Below, piece by piece: positions 32,711-44,382 of a DNA stretch of 64,000 nt (position 1 is the stretch's first letter; the number at the start of each line of letters is the position of its first letter). The DNA lies in the NCBI GenBank assembly GCA_033964015.1, contig CM066922.1, positions 25,662,961-25,726,960 of the forward strand. Direction: 5' to 3'. The DNA is from Scolanthus callimorphus (lineage: Eukaryota; Cnidaria; Anthozoa; Actiniaria; Edwardsiidae). Made by a program: the position numbers and the translations under genes. The notes beneath the pieces were generated by a model. That model ran no database searches. It saw nothing but the letters and a program-made list of their open reading frames with translations, and was not told the DNA's origin.

Positions 32711-35700
32711 TTACGTCGTATATGGCGGGAATGTTTCTTTCCACATTGGTGCTCTTCGAAACCTTAGCAACTCCAGGTACTGGTAGTCCTTTAACGGATT
32801 ACGTTCGCCAAGAGCGGCAACCACATCAATCAGCTCTTCATCAGTCAGTTTCAGAACAACTCTGGACATTCGTTGTGTCATAAACTCTGATAAACTAGGC
32901 AGAACCATGTTCTTCTGAACTTGCTCCTGCCAGAACTTAAGGTTCATTAACAAGAACCTCAGTCTGACATAAGAGAGAGTCGTGTTTATCCACAAACAGC
33001 GGTACTCCCTGAATTTGGAGGTTAGTTCTTCAGTGAAATCTGGATACTTGGCTGTCTCACCCCATAACATTAGAACACCTCTAAAGTTTTCGCATTCCTC
33101 CTGCAGAGACTCAAACTTGCTTTCAAACTCTCTGTATAGTATTTTGCTTTCCTTTTCCACGTCGTTAAATTGAGTTTTAGTTTCTTTAGTGCATATATCG
33201 GGATCACTCCCAAGACGAGTGTCTTGGTGCCCGCCCTGTTTCTCATGGAAAGAATGTTCAGTTAGCGTCCGGTTAACCGTCACGCAGTGCCCTTCTGTTG
33301 TCGTTAGAAATAGCTTAAAGAGAATAAATCTGATGCGTATTATCTCAAATCCCATCAATATATGTTTCTTTTCAACGGCAAGGACGTCGCGGTACTTTTT
33401 TAGGACTTTTTGAGCTGCCTTTCTGATATGTAATTCTGACATTGCACAGGTTATTATTTCGGGATTGCAATAATCCGAAAGTATTTTGTTTATAAAACTT
33501 CTCTTACCTGTTTCTATCGCGCTGTTAGCGCAATCGGCCTTTTTTGATTTACGCAGTGAGCTATACTTATACGAACGCAATGCAATCCTCATCCGTTTTG
33601 GAAAAGCATTGAACAGAGTGTTCATCAGCAAAAAGTACTCAGCTTTAGGATTTGGGTACACTTCAAACGCTCCCCCACGATCTTGAATCTCTGTTGCTGT
33701 ACGGTGCCAGGGGCCAGTTCCGACCATCCGGGCCAAGTACAGAGGTGTTATACCATCCTTGGTCTGGCAGTCAACCGTCATTCCTGACACCAAACTTGTT
33801 TTCCTCTTACTCCATAGCAGATCGATGGTAGTGTGCATCCCTCGTGAAGCAGCTAAATGATAGAGTGTCGGTACAGGAGATGTTGAATCACAATTTATAT
33901 TGATTGTCTTTCCTTCTTTCCACATCTGCTCGATAATTTCTTCGGAAGTAAGTGAGGCAAATTCTATCTCAATAGAAGTCAGTAGGCTTGACTCATGGAA
34001 GTTCATATATGGACGATATTTTATGGCATACGCGATGGAGAGGAAGAGAGGAGTAACCCCTTTCGAGTACTTTACTTCTTGGCTGACATTAGCACCCCAA
34101 GCAATTAGTTTTCTGACAGCAACAACGTTAGCACCCTGTGCAGCACGGTGAAGTATCGTGAAGCCTTCTTCATCAAAACACTCGTGGATCGCGCTTTTGT
34201 TAGACTTTATGGCTTTTGCAAAGGGACCGTCATCAATTCTGACAGTCGTATTTCTTCCCTTGTTTTCTCGCTCGTCATATTCGTCAAGCAGGTAATCAAA
34301 TAGTGCGCTTTCTTCTTCTAAATATTCATCCCATCTAGAGTAGCCAATAAATGCCTCAAGGTAGTGGAGGTAATGCAGTTTGTGATAAGCAGACAAGTGA
34401 AACACCGAGTCAATAAAATATTCGTCACATTTGACTTCGATATTAACTTTGTGTTTCACGAGAATCTTTGCCGTGTTCCTTCCGCCCGTGCGCAGATAAG
34501 CTAATATCGGTGTCTCTCCCAGGTGTTCACAATCGACATCTAGCCCTGCGTCCAGAAGTTTTTCTACTGTGTAAACAAGGTTCGACTTTACTGCCTCAAT
34601 AAGGAAAGAACAATTTAAAGGTGTTTGCAACCAGGGTTGAGAAGATGATCGTGGTTTCCTTCCATAGGGCACAACTGCGCCTTGATCGTGGGCGTCAGCT
34701 TTACGGATGGCTTTGGTTTCTATCATGGTTGACAGATGAACATCGATGTCCAGGGTGTGCAATGCTGTTGTGGCGAACATGACTGGGGCTGGCAAACCCG
34801 CGACTTTGTTGCTTCCTATTACCATGCATGACAAGTCACGATCAGTTCGTTCTCGAGCCAGCATCTTTGGTAATTTGAAAATATCACGAAAAGAAGAAGT
34901 CCCGATAGCAGTCTTCAAGTAACTGATAACAAGAGGTGGACTGGAAACAAATGAAGAGTATTTTTCCCGAAATCTATGCGGGATGTCTTTCTTTATCATA
35001 TCAATAGGATTGCGAACGTATGGATCTATGACGAGGAAATCATTGTTGAGCTCTTTACTCTCAGTATAATGAAATGGAGTCCGGCCAAGATTATCAACTC
35101 GGTGAATATTCGCTCCGAGTTTTAAAAGGATACCAATAACATCATTAGCGGCATTGCAAGTAACCGCATGATGAAGTGCTGACATCCCTGAAGTGTCCTG
35201 GCTGTTAATATCAACTCCATTACGGACCAGCATCTCAATAAAGGCCGCGTTCCCTTTGCATGCGGCAACATGAATGGGCTGATGACCGTTTGAGTCTGTC
35301 TCGCTTGCCTTTGCGTCGTAGTTTATGAGCAACTCACCCACTTTGCAATGACCATAACTTGCAGCCAAGTGCAGAGCCGTGAATCCACAGCAACAAGGTC
35401 CTGTTCCTTTCTCTGTCGTTTCATTGGAAGGGAAGTTTGAGTACGCATTGATACATCTGGCTGACACGTTAACACCTTTAGAGAGTAGTACTTCTGCGGT
35501 ATGGAAGCTGTTGTGTCGTACTGCTTCATGCAAGGGTAACATGCCCGCATAATCGAAGCAAAGATTAGCCACACTCAAACTTGACTTCAGCAGAGCATTT
35601 GCGACTTCAGGATGATCGAGGATTGATGCCACATGTAATGCCGTCTCGCAACGCAAGGCATGTCTGTCGTCAACCAGCTTACCAACAGGTTGTCTGAGAT

Positions 35701-38700
35701 ACTGTCTTTGATCAAAACATTTATCACAAGCTAAACAAGAGTCTACGACACCTCTATCAACAAGAAATTGGACAGCATTGACTCGGTTTTGTCCTGCAGC
35801 CGCCCTTAGGCTCGCCGTGTCGATTTTTGCCTGTCTCGCTGCAAGAATTCCCATGATGTTAACATGTCCATACTCCGCAGCAATTTGCATTGCGGTATTA
35901 CCAGCACCGGAAACTTCGTTCACCATCGTCGGATCACTATCCACAAGAAATCGAAGGACCTTCAAATGGCCCTTTTGGGCCGCAACGTGAAGCAAAGAAT
36001 ACCCACACATTTTTCGCTTGCATTCCGCAACTGGGTCTGGGAGTAGTTTTTGAATGTCCCAGTTTAGGACTGCAGTTCGTTGTCGTGTATCTGACCTTCT
36101 CGCGAACAGAGCCATCAGATTGGCCAGACGTCCAGTGGAAACTGCCAAAAAAGCAGGCGTGTGACCTTCCTTGTCTTTGCAGTCGACGTTTTGAAAATGA
36201 TGTAACAATAGCTTAACTATATCGACCTCTGATTCACTAGATGCAAAGTGAAGAGCCGTTGAGTTTGTCCGAGGATCAGTAGCGTTTATGAGTTCTGATT
36301 TAGCCTCAATAAACCTGCTTATCTGATTTTTCACTGTGACACCCTTGACAATGTAACTTGCCATATCATAGACAAACTTGGCAGCAATATTCGTGACGTT
36401 TTTGCTGTTGATTTGATCCAAGTAGAATTGAGCAAGGACAGCACTTCCTCTTTTTTTGCTGATGTAAAACTTTCTAGTCGCTTCATTGGTCAACCACTCT
36501 GTCAGGGAACTGTGAAAGATTCTAACAACATCGTTTTTTCCGCCATATCGAATAAAAATTGCGAGACTGTCTATATTATCAAGAAAATCGTAACGATAAT
36601 CAAAATCGTTGTTGCCTTTTTGTAGAATTTCAAATAGTTTTTGTGCAGTCAAAGGATGTAGTGTTGCCACCAGTACCTCGAAAATCTTACGCACGGATTG
36701 ATAATCTTCCTTAACACTAAACTTGCGTTTAAAGTAAGCTCTGTATACACTGTCAATAGATTCGGGAAGCTCATTGAAGTTAACATTTTCGATTCCAACA
36801 GCCACAATGTGGTTTAGAATTAACTTGATGTACAAAAAGTTGCCTTCACTTTTTCTGACAAGAGTTGCAATAGGAAGATCGTCCTTTTTCCCGGTGATAT
36901 AAGCTCTTGGATGAGTAACAATTGAAATATTTTGTTGAAGTGTTCGTGTTATGTACAACTCAATGTCTTGCAGGTTGTTTGGGTTATCATCTTGGATTTC
37001 AATGATGGATACTCCTGACAATTCACTCAAAATGCTCGAGTCATTGCGGGAAGTGAGAATAACTTTCAGCCATTTTGGGAATTTGCGAATGTTTTTGCTG
37101 AGAATATTGATGACTTCACCTTCACCTTCTTTCGAGGTGACGCATTCGTCCAGAGCATCAATAAGAATAAGTGTCGGCTTTTCGGGTGAATAGTTTGTAA
37201 GGGTTTGTAATGGAGTAATGACAGCAATCTCAAAGCAAGTTGCGGGATCGTCGCCACATAATAATTCATCTTTAAGGAATTTTCGAGCACGCTCGTCACT
37301 TTGCACCACTTGTTTGTACTGAGCAATTTTAGAAGCGATCATATAAGCCATATTACGGACAAATTTAGCTCCGTCCTTTGTACTTTTCGCTGAATGTACA
37401 CACAAGTGATAGCCAATAATCTGGCTGTGAAGCGAAGTGCTTGAAAGCTTTGAACAGATAAGACTCGCCATGACGGCTGACTTGCCACACCCAGGCGCTC
37501 CGGTGATTAGCACTCCCCAATTGTTTTCTTGCAATTCGTTGGATATTCTATCAAACAGCCATTGCCTGCCTATAAAACCTTCTCTTGCAAAGTTTAGGTA
37601 ATGCTCTTGTTGCTTGAGGTCAAGGGATCCATCAAAACTCATATGGCAGTGGCCTGTGAATGATGGAAACAAAGTGTTCACAAAAGTAGCAGCAGATCAA
37701 CACTCTTAACTTGGCTAAACTAGCACACATTTAGCCACGCGAGAAACATTGTTGCTCGCGTTAAATTGTGCATAAATGGGACACAAAGAAATGAAATGTC
37801 AGCCAGACAAAAAACATTTTATGTGTCAGATACACGCGTGTGATGTTTCCTGGTTTCCGCAACTCGGGGAAACATGCAGGACACGGCTTCATGTGTCCTA
37901 GTTTAGCCGTAGCTTTACTAATGGCTTATCTAACGCTGGTATTTGCTGGGCCAATTTCTTGTAAGTCTTATTCGGTGTTGGTCCGACACGGAAACATCTG
38001 TGACAACGCAACAGGAATGTTTGGTGTCGAGCCCGTTCTCGGGCCGCAAATACAATTCGCCTTTGTCACGCGGCCGCCATTTTGTTTCCAGAATCACGAC
38101 CCGGCAAAGCAGAAAAAAGCAATGAGCCAATCAACGTTTTGGTTCTAAAACAAATAAGGAGTACTTTTTGGTAGCTTGGTCAACATTTGTACCACAAATC
38201 CCAGCATCAGTCTTCACTTTCCAACATGATCAAAACCCGCGCCCTGCTTGGCCTTGTTTTCGTGCTGAATAAAATTCAAGATGGTCCTTGTGTGACAAAG
38301 GCGAATTGTCCTAAGAGTGTTGATCTATACTACTACCTTTGCCACCGTCAACGTAGAAAAGTACTTAAGAATAGCCCACGTTTTCACACTACAGCGTCAA
38401 GACAAGTTTCTCGTCAGACGAGTTTCCCGTCTAATGTGAATTCGTATCGTTAAACTTATCTTTAAAACACCGACGAGAATTCACATTAGACGAGTCAAGG
38501 GTGGTTTTAGAGCCCGATGGCGTTCTCGCGTGGTTACATAGCCACCTTTCGGCGCCATCTTTATTACCCACAACTCCTTGGAGCATTCTAGTTCCAGTCT
38601 TCCTGGGACGAAATACTTCGGGCTACTCGTCTGTAAACTCCGTCTAGTGTGAATTGGCTGATTGCATTTTTAAACCGCACCGGGGGGCTTGAGGACCTAC

Positions 38701-40803
38701 GGAACATTTTCCAGGGGGGTTGTGTTGGACTCTGGAAATTCCACGGGAGGGGGTGTGCCTGGAGACTGGAAATTCCAAGGGGGAGGGGTAAAAAGGCGAC
38801 TTTCCTGGGACATATTAGCAAAAAATAGATTTTCCAGGGGTATTTTGCAAGAAAAAATGGAAATTCCAGGGGAGGGGGTACTTTATGAGGTTGGAAGTTC
38901 CAGGGGAGAGGGTCTGTTTCACAAGTGGAAATTCCAGGGGAGGGAGTCTTTTTTATGTGAGGTCCTCAACCCCCCCGGTTTGGTTTAAAAATGCAATCAG
39001 CCATTGAAGACGAGTTTTCCGTCTAGACGAGAAACTCGTCGTTTCGACGATGTTATTTACCGGCTGGGAGGTCCGTATAGGGAAAACTGTGACCGAGAGC
39101 TGGAAAATGTATGTTTACCGAGGCCGGAGGCCGAGGTCAACAATAATAACATTTCAGGCCGCGAGATCACAGTTTTTCCATATATGGACCGACCCTCAAG
39201 CACAATCGATCCTGGATCACAGTGGTGGGAGACCCAGCGCCTTACGCCTTAACACGGAAACAACCACTATGTTTCCACGGTTTACATGGAAGCCGTGTTT
39301 TAAGTAAAGACTTACAATAGAGCGGATTATATGTCGTGACTTGTTATGTAATTGCGATTGCTTGGCGTTCTCATTGGCTACTAATTTTTCTCAGCCAATC
39401 AAATTCTGCAGTGAATGCAGTTGTGTAATTACTTAGTAATTGGTTCGGCTTGTTATTGGCTGAGAAAAAAACTATTCAGGAGCAGGTTGTGATTTCTCTC
39501 GATTCTGATAGGCTAGCGATTGCTCAATTGCGATTGTTTTCACGATGGTCATGTGAAATCCGCTCTAGTGATACATTGAACATGAATAAAATACTCAAGG
39601 TGTTCAGTAGGAATTGAAATTGGTCGTTTTCACACTACAAAAGAGTAACTCGTCCGGACGGGAAACTCGTCTAGATGTGAAAACGGGTCGAGACGGTGTT
39701 TTGGACAGGAAGCTCGTCCGTCTGTAACTTATACTTTTATTAATATTGTTCTTATAGTCATTGTTACTCACTTATTGTTACTTACCTTTATCTTCTGTTT
39801 GATCTTGAAGAATTCCAACCTTTGTCAGCAAAAGAACCAACAACAAGAATTGTCTCGGGGATTTTGTTAGCACCTGTAGCGCTACAAATACCGCCGTACA
39901 GATAAAGCCTAGAAAAGCATTTGTTAGTTCTTCATCCTCTGCGTCCTTCGTAATGATGTTGCTATGACTATTTTGGATTTCGTTAAGACGCATCACCTCA
40001 TCCCTCAAATTTGTTATTTCTTCTCGTGCACGGGCATCTTGCTCGTTGCCCATTTCCTTGATTTCCTGCAATTTACTCATGATCTCTTCGTTTTTGACGA
40101 CGATCAAATCCTTCACCACCTTAAGTTCGATTTCCTCAAAGCTGATCATCTCGTCGCATTCAAGATTTTCGATCTTTGTTAAAGCTTGCAATGCATTTGG
40201 ATCGCTACAAAGCTCAGGATCCATCAAGAGCTTTTTAAAAGCAGCAAACGCTGCAGCAGTTTCGCCCTCGTCCATTTCTTGATTTGGCGAGTGAAAGCAC
40301 TTGTTCCTTGCATCACGCACTGACTCGATTGACGTCTGATTGATTGAAAATGCTGTACACCAGTAGATCAGGTTCAGGATCCCTGTGGTATCAGTACCTG
40401 CTGCATCTACACATGCTCGAGCGTTGTGGCCCAAATCTGGCATGTACAGCTTGGCAAGCTCCCATGGACCAGCGTTTGGATCAGCCCACTTAGTTGAATC
40501 ACTCTGATACCAAGTTGGTTTCCACCTTCGATGATAAGTTTCCAGCTTCTTTGCCCACCGACATGTATGCCTTGTGTGCCTTGTGTGCGAAGTGCGTACG
40601 CATGCGCAGAGTGGCAAATGAGCAAGATTTGCCAGCACGCTTGCATGAAAAACCTTCATTGTCTTCTCTGCGTGCGGACGAATGCCCTCGCAAACGACAC
40701 CAAGCCCGTGCACAACCTTTATCCAGTTTCTGTAATGTTTGTCTTCCAGTCTTCCTTGCCATACTGGCGACACAGACGTGACGGCATGTACTACTGATTC
40801 CAT
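32711..40803 (-). CDS. HEPN-like / transmembrane / STAND NTPase / ankyrin protein, complement(join(32711..37653, 39786..40803))
   Basis: Exon 1 (40803-39786) ends AAAG|GTAAGT, a consensus donor in phase 1. Exon 2 opens at 37653 after TTTGTTTCCATCATTCACAG and needs exactly one leading base. The joined CDS is 5,961 nt, divisible by three: 1,986 residues ending in TAA. Residues 20-175 resemble the HEPN-type domain of DZIP3/CXorf38 (DKHYRNWIKVVHG, WELAKLYMPDLG, LNLIYWC, and RNKCFH with R166-N167-x3-H171). Residues 215-290 form a coiled coil and 293-332 are hydrophobic (FLGFICTAVFVALQVL). The NTPase has Walker A GAPGCGKS (391-398), Walker B LILIDALDE (501-509) and ILTSR, closest to TANC/ANKRD50 STAND proteins. 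Ankyrin repeats fill about 802-1210 and 1355-1660. An acceptor (TTGTTCTACAG) lies 5' of the ATG, suggesting an untranslated first exon. The likely role, by inference, is a signal-sensing switch in immunity or cell death. Confidence 0.75.
38052..38309. mobile_element. 258-bp MITE, ends ACAATTCGCCTTTGTCAC
   Basis: ACAATTCGCCTTTGTCAC on the left and GTGACAAAGGCGAATTGT on the right are perfect inverted repeats. No coding content. No clear target-site duplication. Confidence 0.7.
38655..39003. mobile_element. 349-bp MITE, sister of 30554-31429, with GGAAATTCC motifs
   Basis: TGGCTGATTGCATTTTTAAA and its complement end the element; CACCGGGGGG.TTGAGGACCT follows inside on both sides. The interior has at least four exact or near GGAAATTCC words followed by G-rich stretches. 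It is inserted in a CTCGTC/GACGAG repeat. Confidence 0.75.
39046..39160 (+). repeat. Repeat shared with 26785-26885
   Basis: GATGTTATTTACCGGCTGGG, AGGTCCGTATAGGGAAAACT and GTGACCGAGAGCTGG match the minus-strand copy near 26.8 kb. AGGCCGGAGGCCGAGG lies at its right. Confidence 0.6.
39318..39567. mobile_element. 250-bp MITE, third member of the TAGAGCGGAT family
   Basis: The ends TAGAGCGGAT and AAATCCGCTCTA are inverted, and the inside has GCCAATCA/TTATTGGCTGAG and CAATTGCGATTG pairs. If TA is the duplicated target, the inner ends are GAGCGGAT, a Tc1/mariner-like pattern. Confidence 0.6.
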
Positions 40804-40829
40804 CCTTGTACAGTGTAGCCAATATTCTG

Positions 40830-41250
40830 TAGAACAAATAGATTAGTGAAACGATTTTAACCCTTAATACTATAAAGGGTATGACCAAGCTTCAGAATAG
40901 CGACAACACTGACAGAGGTTTTACAGCTATCCAAGTGCTCTTTTCTTAATTTGAAGGGCAAAGTTGCTTGATCATTATTGGGCACCCTAAAAGATAGCAG
41001 ATTCCAACATTTCCTGGCTTTTATATTTTTACCTCCTAAAAGATACCGCAGTGGCCACGATTTCACTCCGCCCGACCAATATAAGAGTCCCCCTCTCGGG
41101 TTAGCCAAGCTTATGAGCCTATAGTGCAGTTTTATCTAAAAGAGTCCCAATCATTGTAACCGAAACGTAGGAGCAAACACGACTTGCATTGCGCTATTTA
41201 TATACATTGAGCTGCCCTTTCACTTGTGAATTTTCTATTTGATTTTAGCA
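40830..41250. repeat. Upstream flank of the STAND gene with a GGGGGACTC-family fragment
   Basis: CCCTAAAAGATA, CCTAAAAGATACCG and AATATAAGAGTCCCCCTC between 40985 and 41100 are the minus-strand version of the family at 11645-12020. No TATA box or clear promoter was seen near 40830-41000. Confidence 0.45.
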
Positions 41251-41267
41251 ATATGCAAGTCGCCTCA

Positions 41268-42044
41268 AATGTGCATTTCCAGAAAAAATCCACACCCCCA
41301 CCACGGAGGGAATTTGTTTAGAGACCTCCCCACCCCCTGCAATTTCCAATCCAGGGGGTGACTTTTGACCCCCCCTACCCCCTGGAATTTCTGACCGTGG
41401 AAAAAAGCCCCCACCCCCTCTGGAAATGTACTATTGTTTCTAAAACTGGCTTCCACGCAGTTTGAAGAAACGTGTTTGGATAACTTATTATTGTTTTAGT
41501 ATCCAAGTGTAAGCTCGTTTATCATAAAAAGAGCTTACAAAAGGAAAGGTTATAGGAAAGGAAATCGATAAGAAAGGAAATCGGCGAAACAGTTCACTGA
41601 TATTAAGCGTCTTTTCTTGTTGATTAACGAAGGCCGGGCACGAAGTCAACCTGCGGTAAACTTCCTTTTTCGCGCGCTAGTGGACAGACGTTTCTCTTGC
41701 TTTGCGGACGTGAGACGTGCACATTAAATCACGTCGCAAAAATTTTGATTGTCAATTTTAATCACCATTGGAAAACAAACTGTTTACACAAGAACAATTT
41801 GGAACTACTATTCAAGTTTTATTTTGACATCTCGTTGTCGCCAAAGGCACAAATTCAAACCTATGATAAACTTAAGTTTTCTCGTTTGCTTCTTAAATAA
41901 ACCCCACAAAATTTACGAAAGGAGAAAGCTTACCTATAGTACTTTAATTATTTCATAGTTATTATTGTTTTATTACACCCCCCACCCCCTGGAATTTCCA
42001 ATTCCCTCCGTGGTGGGAGCATGGATTTTTTCTGGAAATGCACA
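41268..42044. mobile_element. 777-bp TIR element flanked by a 17-bp direct repeat
   Basis: The left end TGTGCATTTCCAGAAAAAAT, then CCACCACGGAGGGAATT, is matched in inverse at the right end. ATATGCAAGTCGCCTCA stands at 41251-41267 and again at 42045-42061. C-rich and GGAATTTC words fill the outer 180 bases; the centre is AT-rich without a gene. Confidence 0.7.
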
Positions 42045-42061
42045 ATATGCAAGTCGCCTCA

Positions 42062-43283
42062 TAGCTGAAGTAATTTGTATCAAATAGTATTGCTGATCAA
42101 TTTTAAGCGCATATATTGCACTTTTGCACGGAGGTGTTATTATTGCAAAAAACATTATTTGACCTTTAACGTATAAGTCTAGCCTTACTTAAATTTGTAT
42201 TTTTTTGACAGCGGTAACGAAAACAGCTTTCTTTGATCAACAACTTTTTAGATGGGCCTTTCATTAATTTTCTTTGATAACTTATAAGTAAAAAGTAATG
42301 AAACGTATATTTCTCGATATTTCTATTCTTTTGAGTGTTCGAATATCTCTTCAAAATACTTTTCACGTCGCAATACAAACAATTTTGATATGCATGACGA
42401 CATTTTGCATGCAAAACAGTCATGATCGACGAGTAAAATTGGAAATGTTTCCGCGTGTGTATTGGCTAACAACCTGGAACACCTTGTAAAATATCTCGAG
42501 GTACTCATAATATACCCATTAAAACTTACTTCGATACATAACAAGATCGTGTAGTGCAAGCATTTACACTGCAAAAGTTATTGTAATAAAGACTTATTAC
42601 TGATATTAGAGTTCTTAAGTGTAGCGCAGTTCGGACATCCGAAGTAGTACATAGCTCTATAGACGGTATACCACTATATCAAGATGAAGTCAATACTTAC
42701 AAAGACAGTCTTGAGAATTGTAGTCCCTACAATTCCGGCGTGAGTGGGTTGCCACGTAGCTAGATTCTGTAGCCTTTTACATTTTCACAAATAGCACTTT
42801 GGGTATTCCCCGAAATGTCATGCATTTAGGCAATGCAAGATGCCGTCATTTTCTTCTTGTGAAGCTGTATTTAGTATCATGGAGGCTGCAGTATGGATTT
42901 TGTGGACCTAGGATCGCTTGAGCAAGAGAATCGATGCAGTTGGAATGCCTGCTAAGTCAAAGCAAGTCCTGTCGCAACACGAATGAAATCCTTGGCGTAT
43001 GGATTGATCATGTGACCTTTGCCACTGAGGGCTGGATTTCTCGGAAAGCAGAATAGAGTAAACAATATGTGAGTCACACAACGTAGTCTGAAGGCGCACT
43101 AGTGTCACACAACCTACACTTGATAGCAGCATAGTTTCTACAGGGAACGTTTGATGGAATTTTGAGAAAAATGCCAAATAAATTGTGCAAAGTAAATGTT
43201 GCTTTGTTTACTGGGCTCATTTTGTTATATCTGGCTCACTGTTACTGAGCCATTGTTGATCTTGCTTTGTCAGATGGGTAGCT
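42062..43283. other. Intergenic, no gene recognised
   Basis: Short open frames on both strands have no supporting features. No repeats with ends were found. Confidence 0.4.
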
Positions 43284-43446
43284 CAGGGGCGTAGCCAGTG
43301 GAGGGGCACAGTGGGCCCCTCTTTCTCGGTAGATTTTTCCATACATTCACTGTATTTGCTGGACGAAATTTGAAAATTTTCGTCCCATGTTTTCGCTATC
43401 CGCTCCCCCCCGCCTCCCCCAAACAAAATTCCTGGCTACGCCCCTG
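43284..43446. mobile_element. 163-bp MITE, TIR CAGGGGCGTAGCCAG (hAT-like ends)
   Basis: CAGGGGCGTAGCCAG on the left and CTGGCTACGCCCCTG on the right are perfect. Ends of the CAGGGG type are typical for hAT elements, although an 8-bp duplication is not clean here. A second copy's left end is at 49292. Confidence 0.65.
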
Positions 43447-43707
43447 AAGCTAATTGCTGCCAGGGTTGGTTTGTGATTATGATGGTCTGTTGAGATGCAT
43501 GTGAACTTGTAGCCTATAAGATGCGTCCTATTGCTGTAGTAAGAGGTTATTGTGAGAACCAGAGCCAGATAGCAGGCATTGATTGGTTTATGACTACATA
43601 TGAGGGCTACGGCACGCGGGCACATAACGGAGCTGTTCCTCAAAAAAGCTGTTCCTTACCCCCTTTCACTGCTGGCTGTCACATATTTATCTCGGTCTCT
43701 TGCTTCC

Positions 43708-44082
43708 CTGCTAGCAGAGGCCTCTTTTCTCTTCATTTCGCTGGCAGATTGTCGCAAGGAAAAGAGACCCTGGGTCGAAACTCGATTTGTTTTACCACCG
43801 TCCACAACCTTGGACTATTTTGCAGATCGTTTCTTGAGCCCGCATGCGCACGCATATCTACAGATTTTTTCCGCTTGGGGGCTCAAACAATATCAGCGGA
43901 AAACGTCTGTAGATATGCGTGCGCATATAGTGGGCTCAAGAAACGGTCAGCAAACCGCGCCGCCCAAGGTTGTGGACGGCGATAAATGAAAGCGAGTTTC
44001 GACCCAGCGCAGAGGTCTCTTTTCTTCCTGACCCTCAGCCAGCGAAATGCAGAGAAAGGAGGCTTTTGCCGAGGAGGGATTT
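43708..44082. mobile_element. 375-bp foldback element
   Basis: GAGGCCTCTTTTCTCTTCAT, TTTCGCTGGC, GTCCACAACCTTGG and GCGCACGCATATCTACAG on the left reappear as reverse complements on the right around a 20-base centre near 43875-43898. The open frames in both directions are consequences of the palindrome. Confidence 0.7.
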
Positions 44083-44382
44083 GCTGGCAAACACTCATCT
44101 GGCTGGTATATTTCAGCGCCTCGCCTTTGCGCTGAGAAACACTATTTTGAATTTGTCTTTCTGGCTAGGAAAATTTGAGACCCCTCCTGGCAAAAAGGAT
44201 CAAATAATTTTTACCAGCAACTTTTAAAACATGTATTTATATGCTTTACGTGCCCAGAAACGACTAAAAACACAGTCCCACTTAAATACGCCGTTTAAAC
44301 CAGCAGACCCTTGTCCTGGATCAGGGCAACACTCAGGTAGACGACATTTGAATTCCTCATAGCATGATAGCTTTCTACTAAC

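Larger units (their letters stand above)
37654..39785 (-). other. 2.1-kb intron of the STAND gene, filled with MITEs
   Basis: The intron runs from GTAAGT at 39785 to AG at 37654. It contains inverted-repeat elements at 38052-38309, 38655-39003, 39046-39160 and 39318-39567, and CTCGTC/GACGAG-rich repeats at 38380-38505, 38620-38654, 39004-39045 and 39628-39715. A signal-peptide-like frame on the plus strand (37840-38148) is not supported as a gene. Confidence 0.7.

Noticed and set aside
32373..32883. Plus-strand frames at the 3' end of the STAND gene
   Set aside because: They overlap a hairpin repeat and the antisense of confirmed coding sequence.
37840..38148. A secreted protein with a signal-peptide-like start
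   Set aside because: It overlaps a MITE within the intron of the STAND gene on the other strand, and no downstream exon or domain is visible.
43521..43989. Two overlapping long frames
   Set aside because: They are produced by the palindromic foldback element and mirror frames on the other strand.
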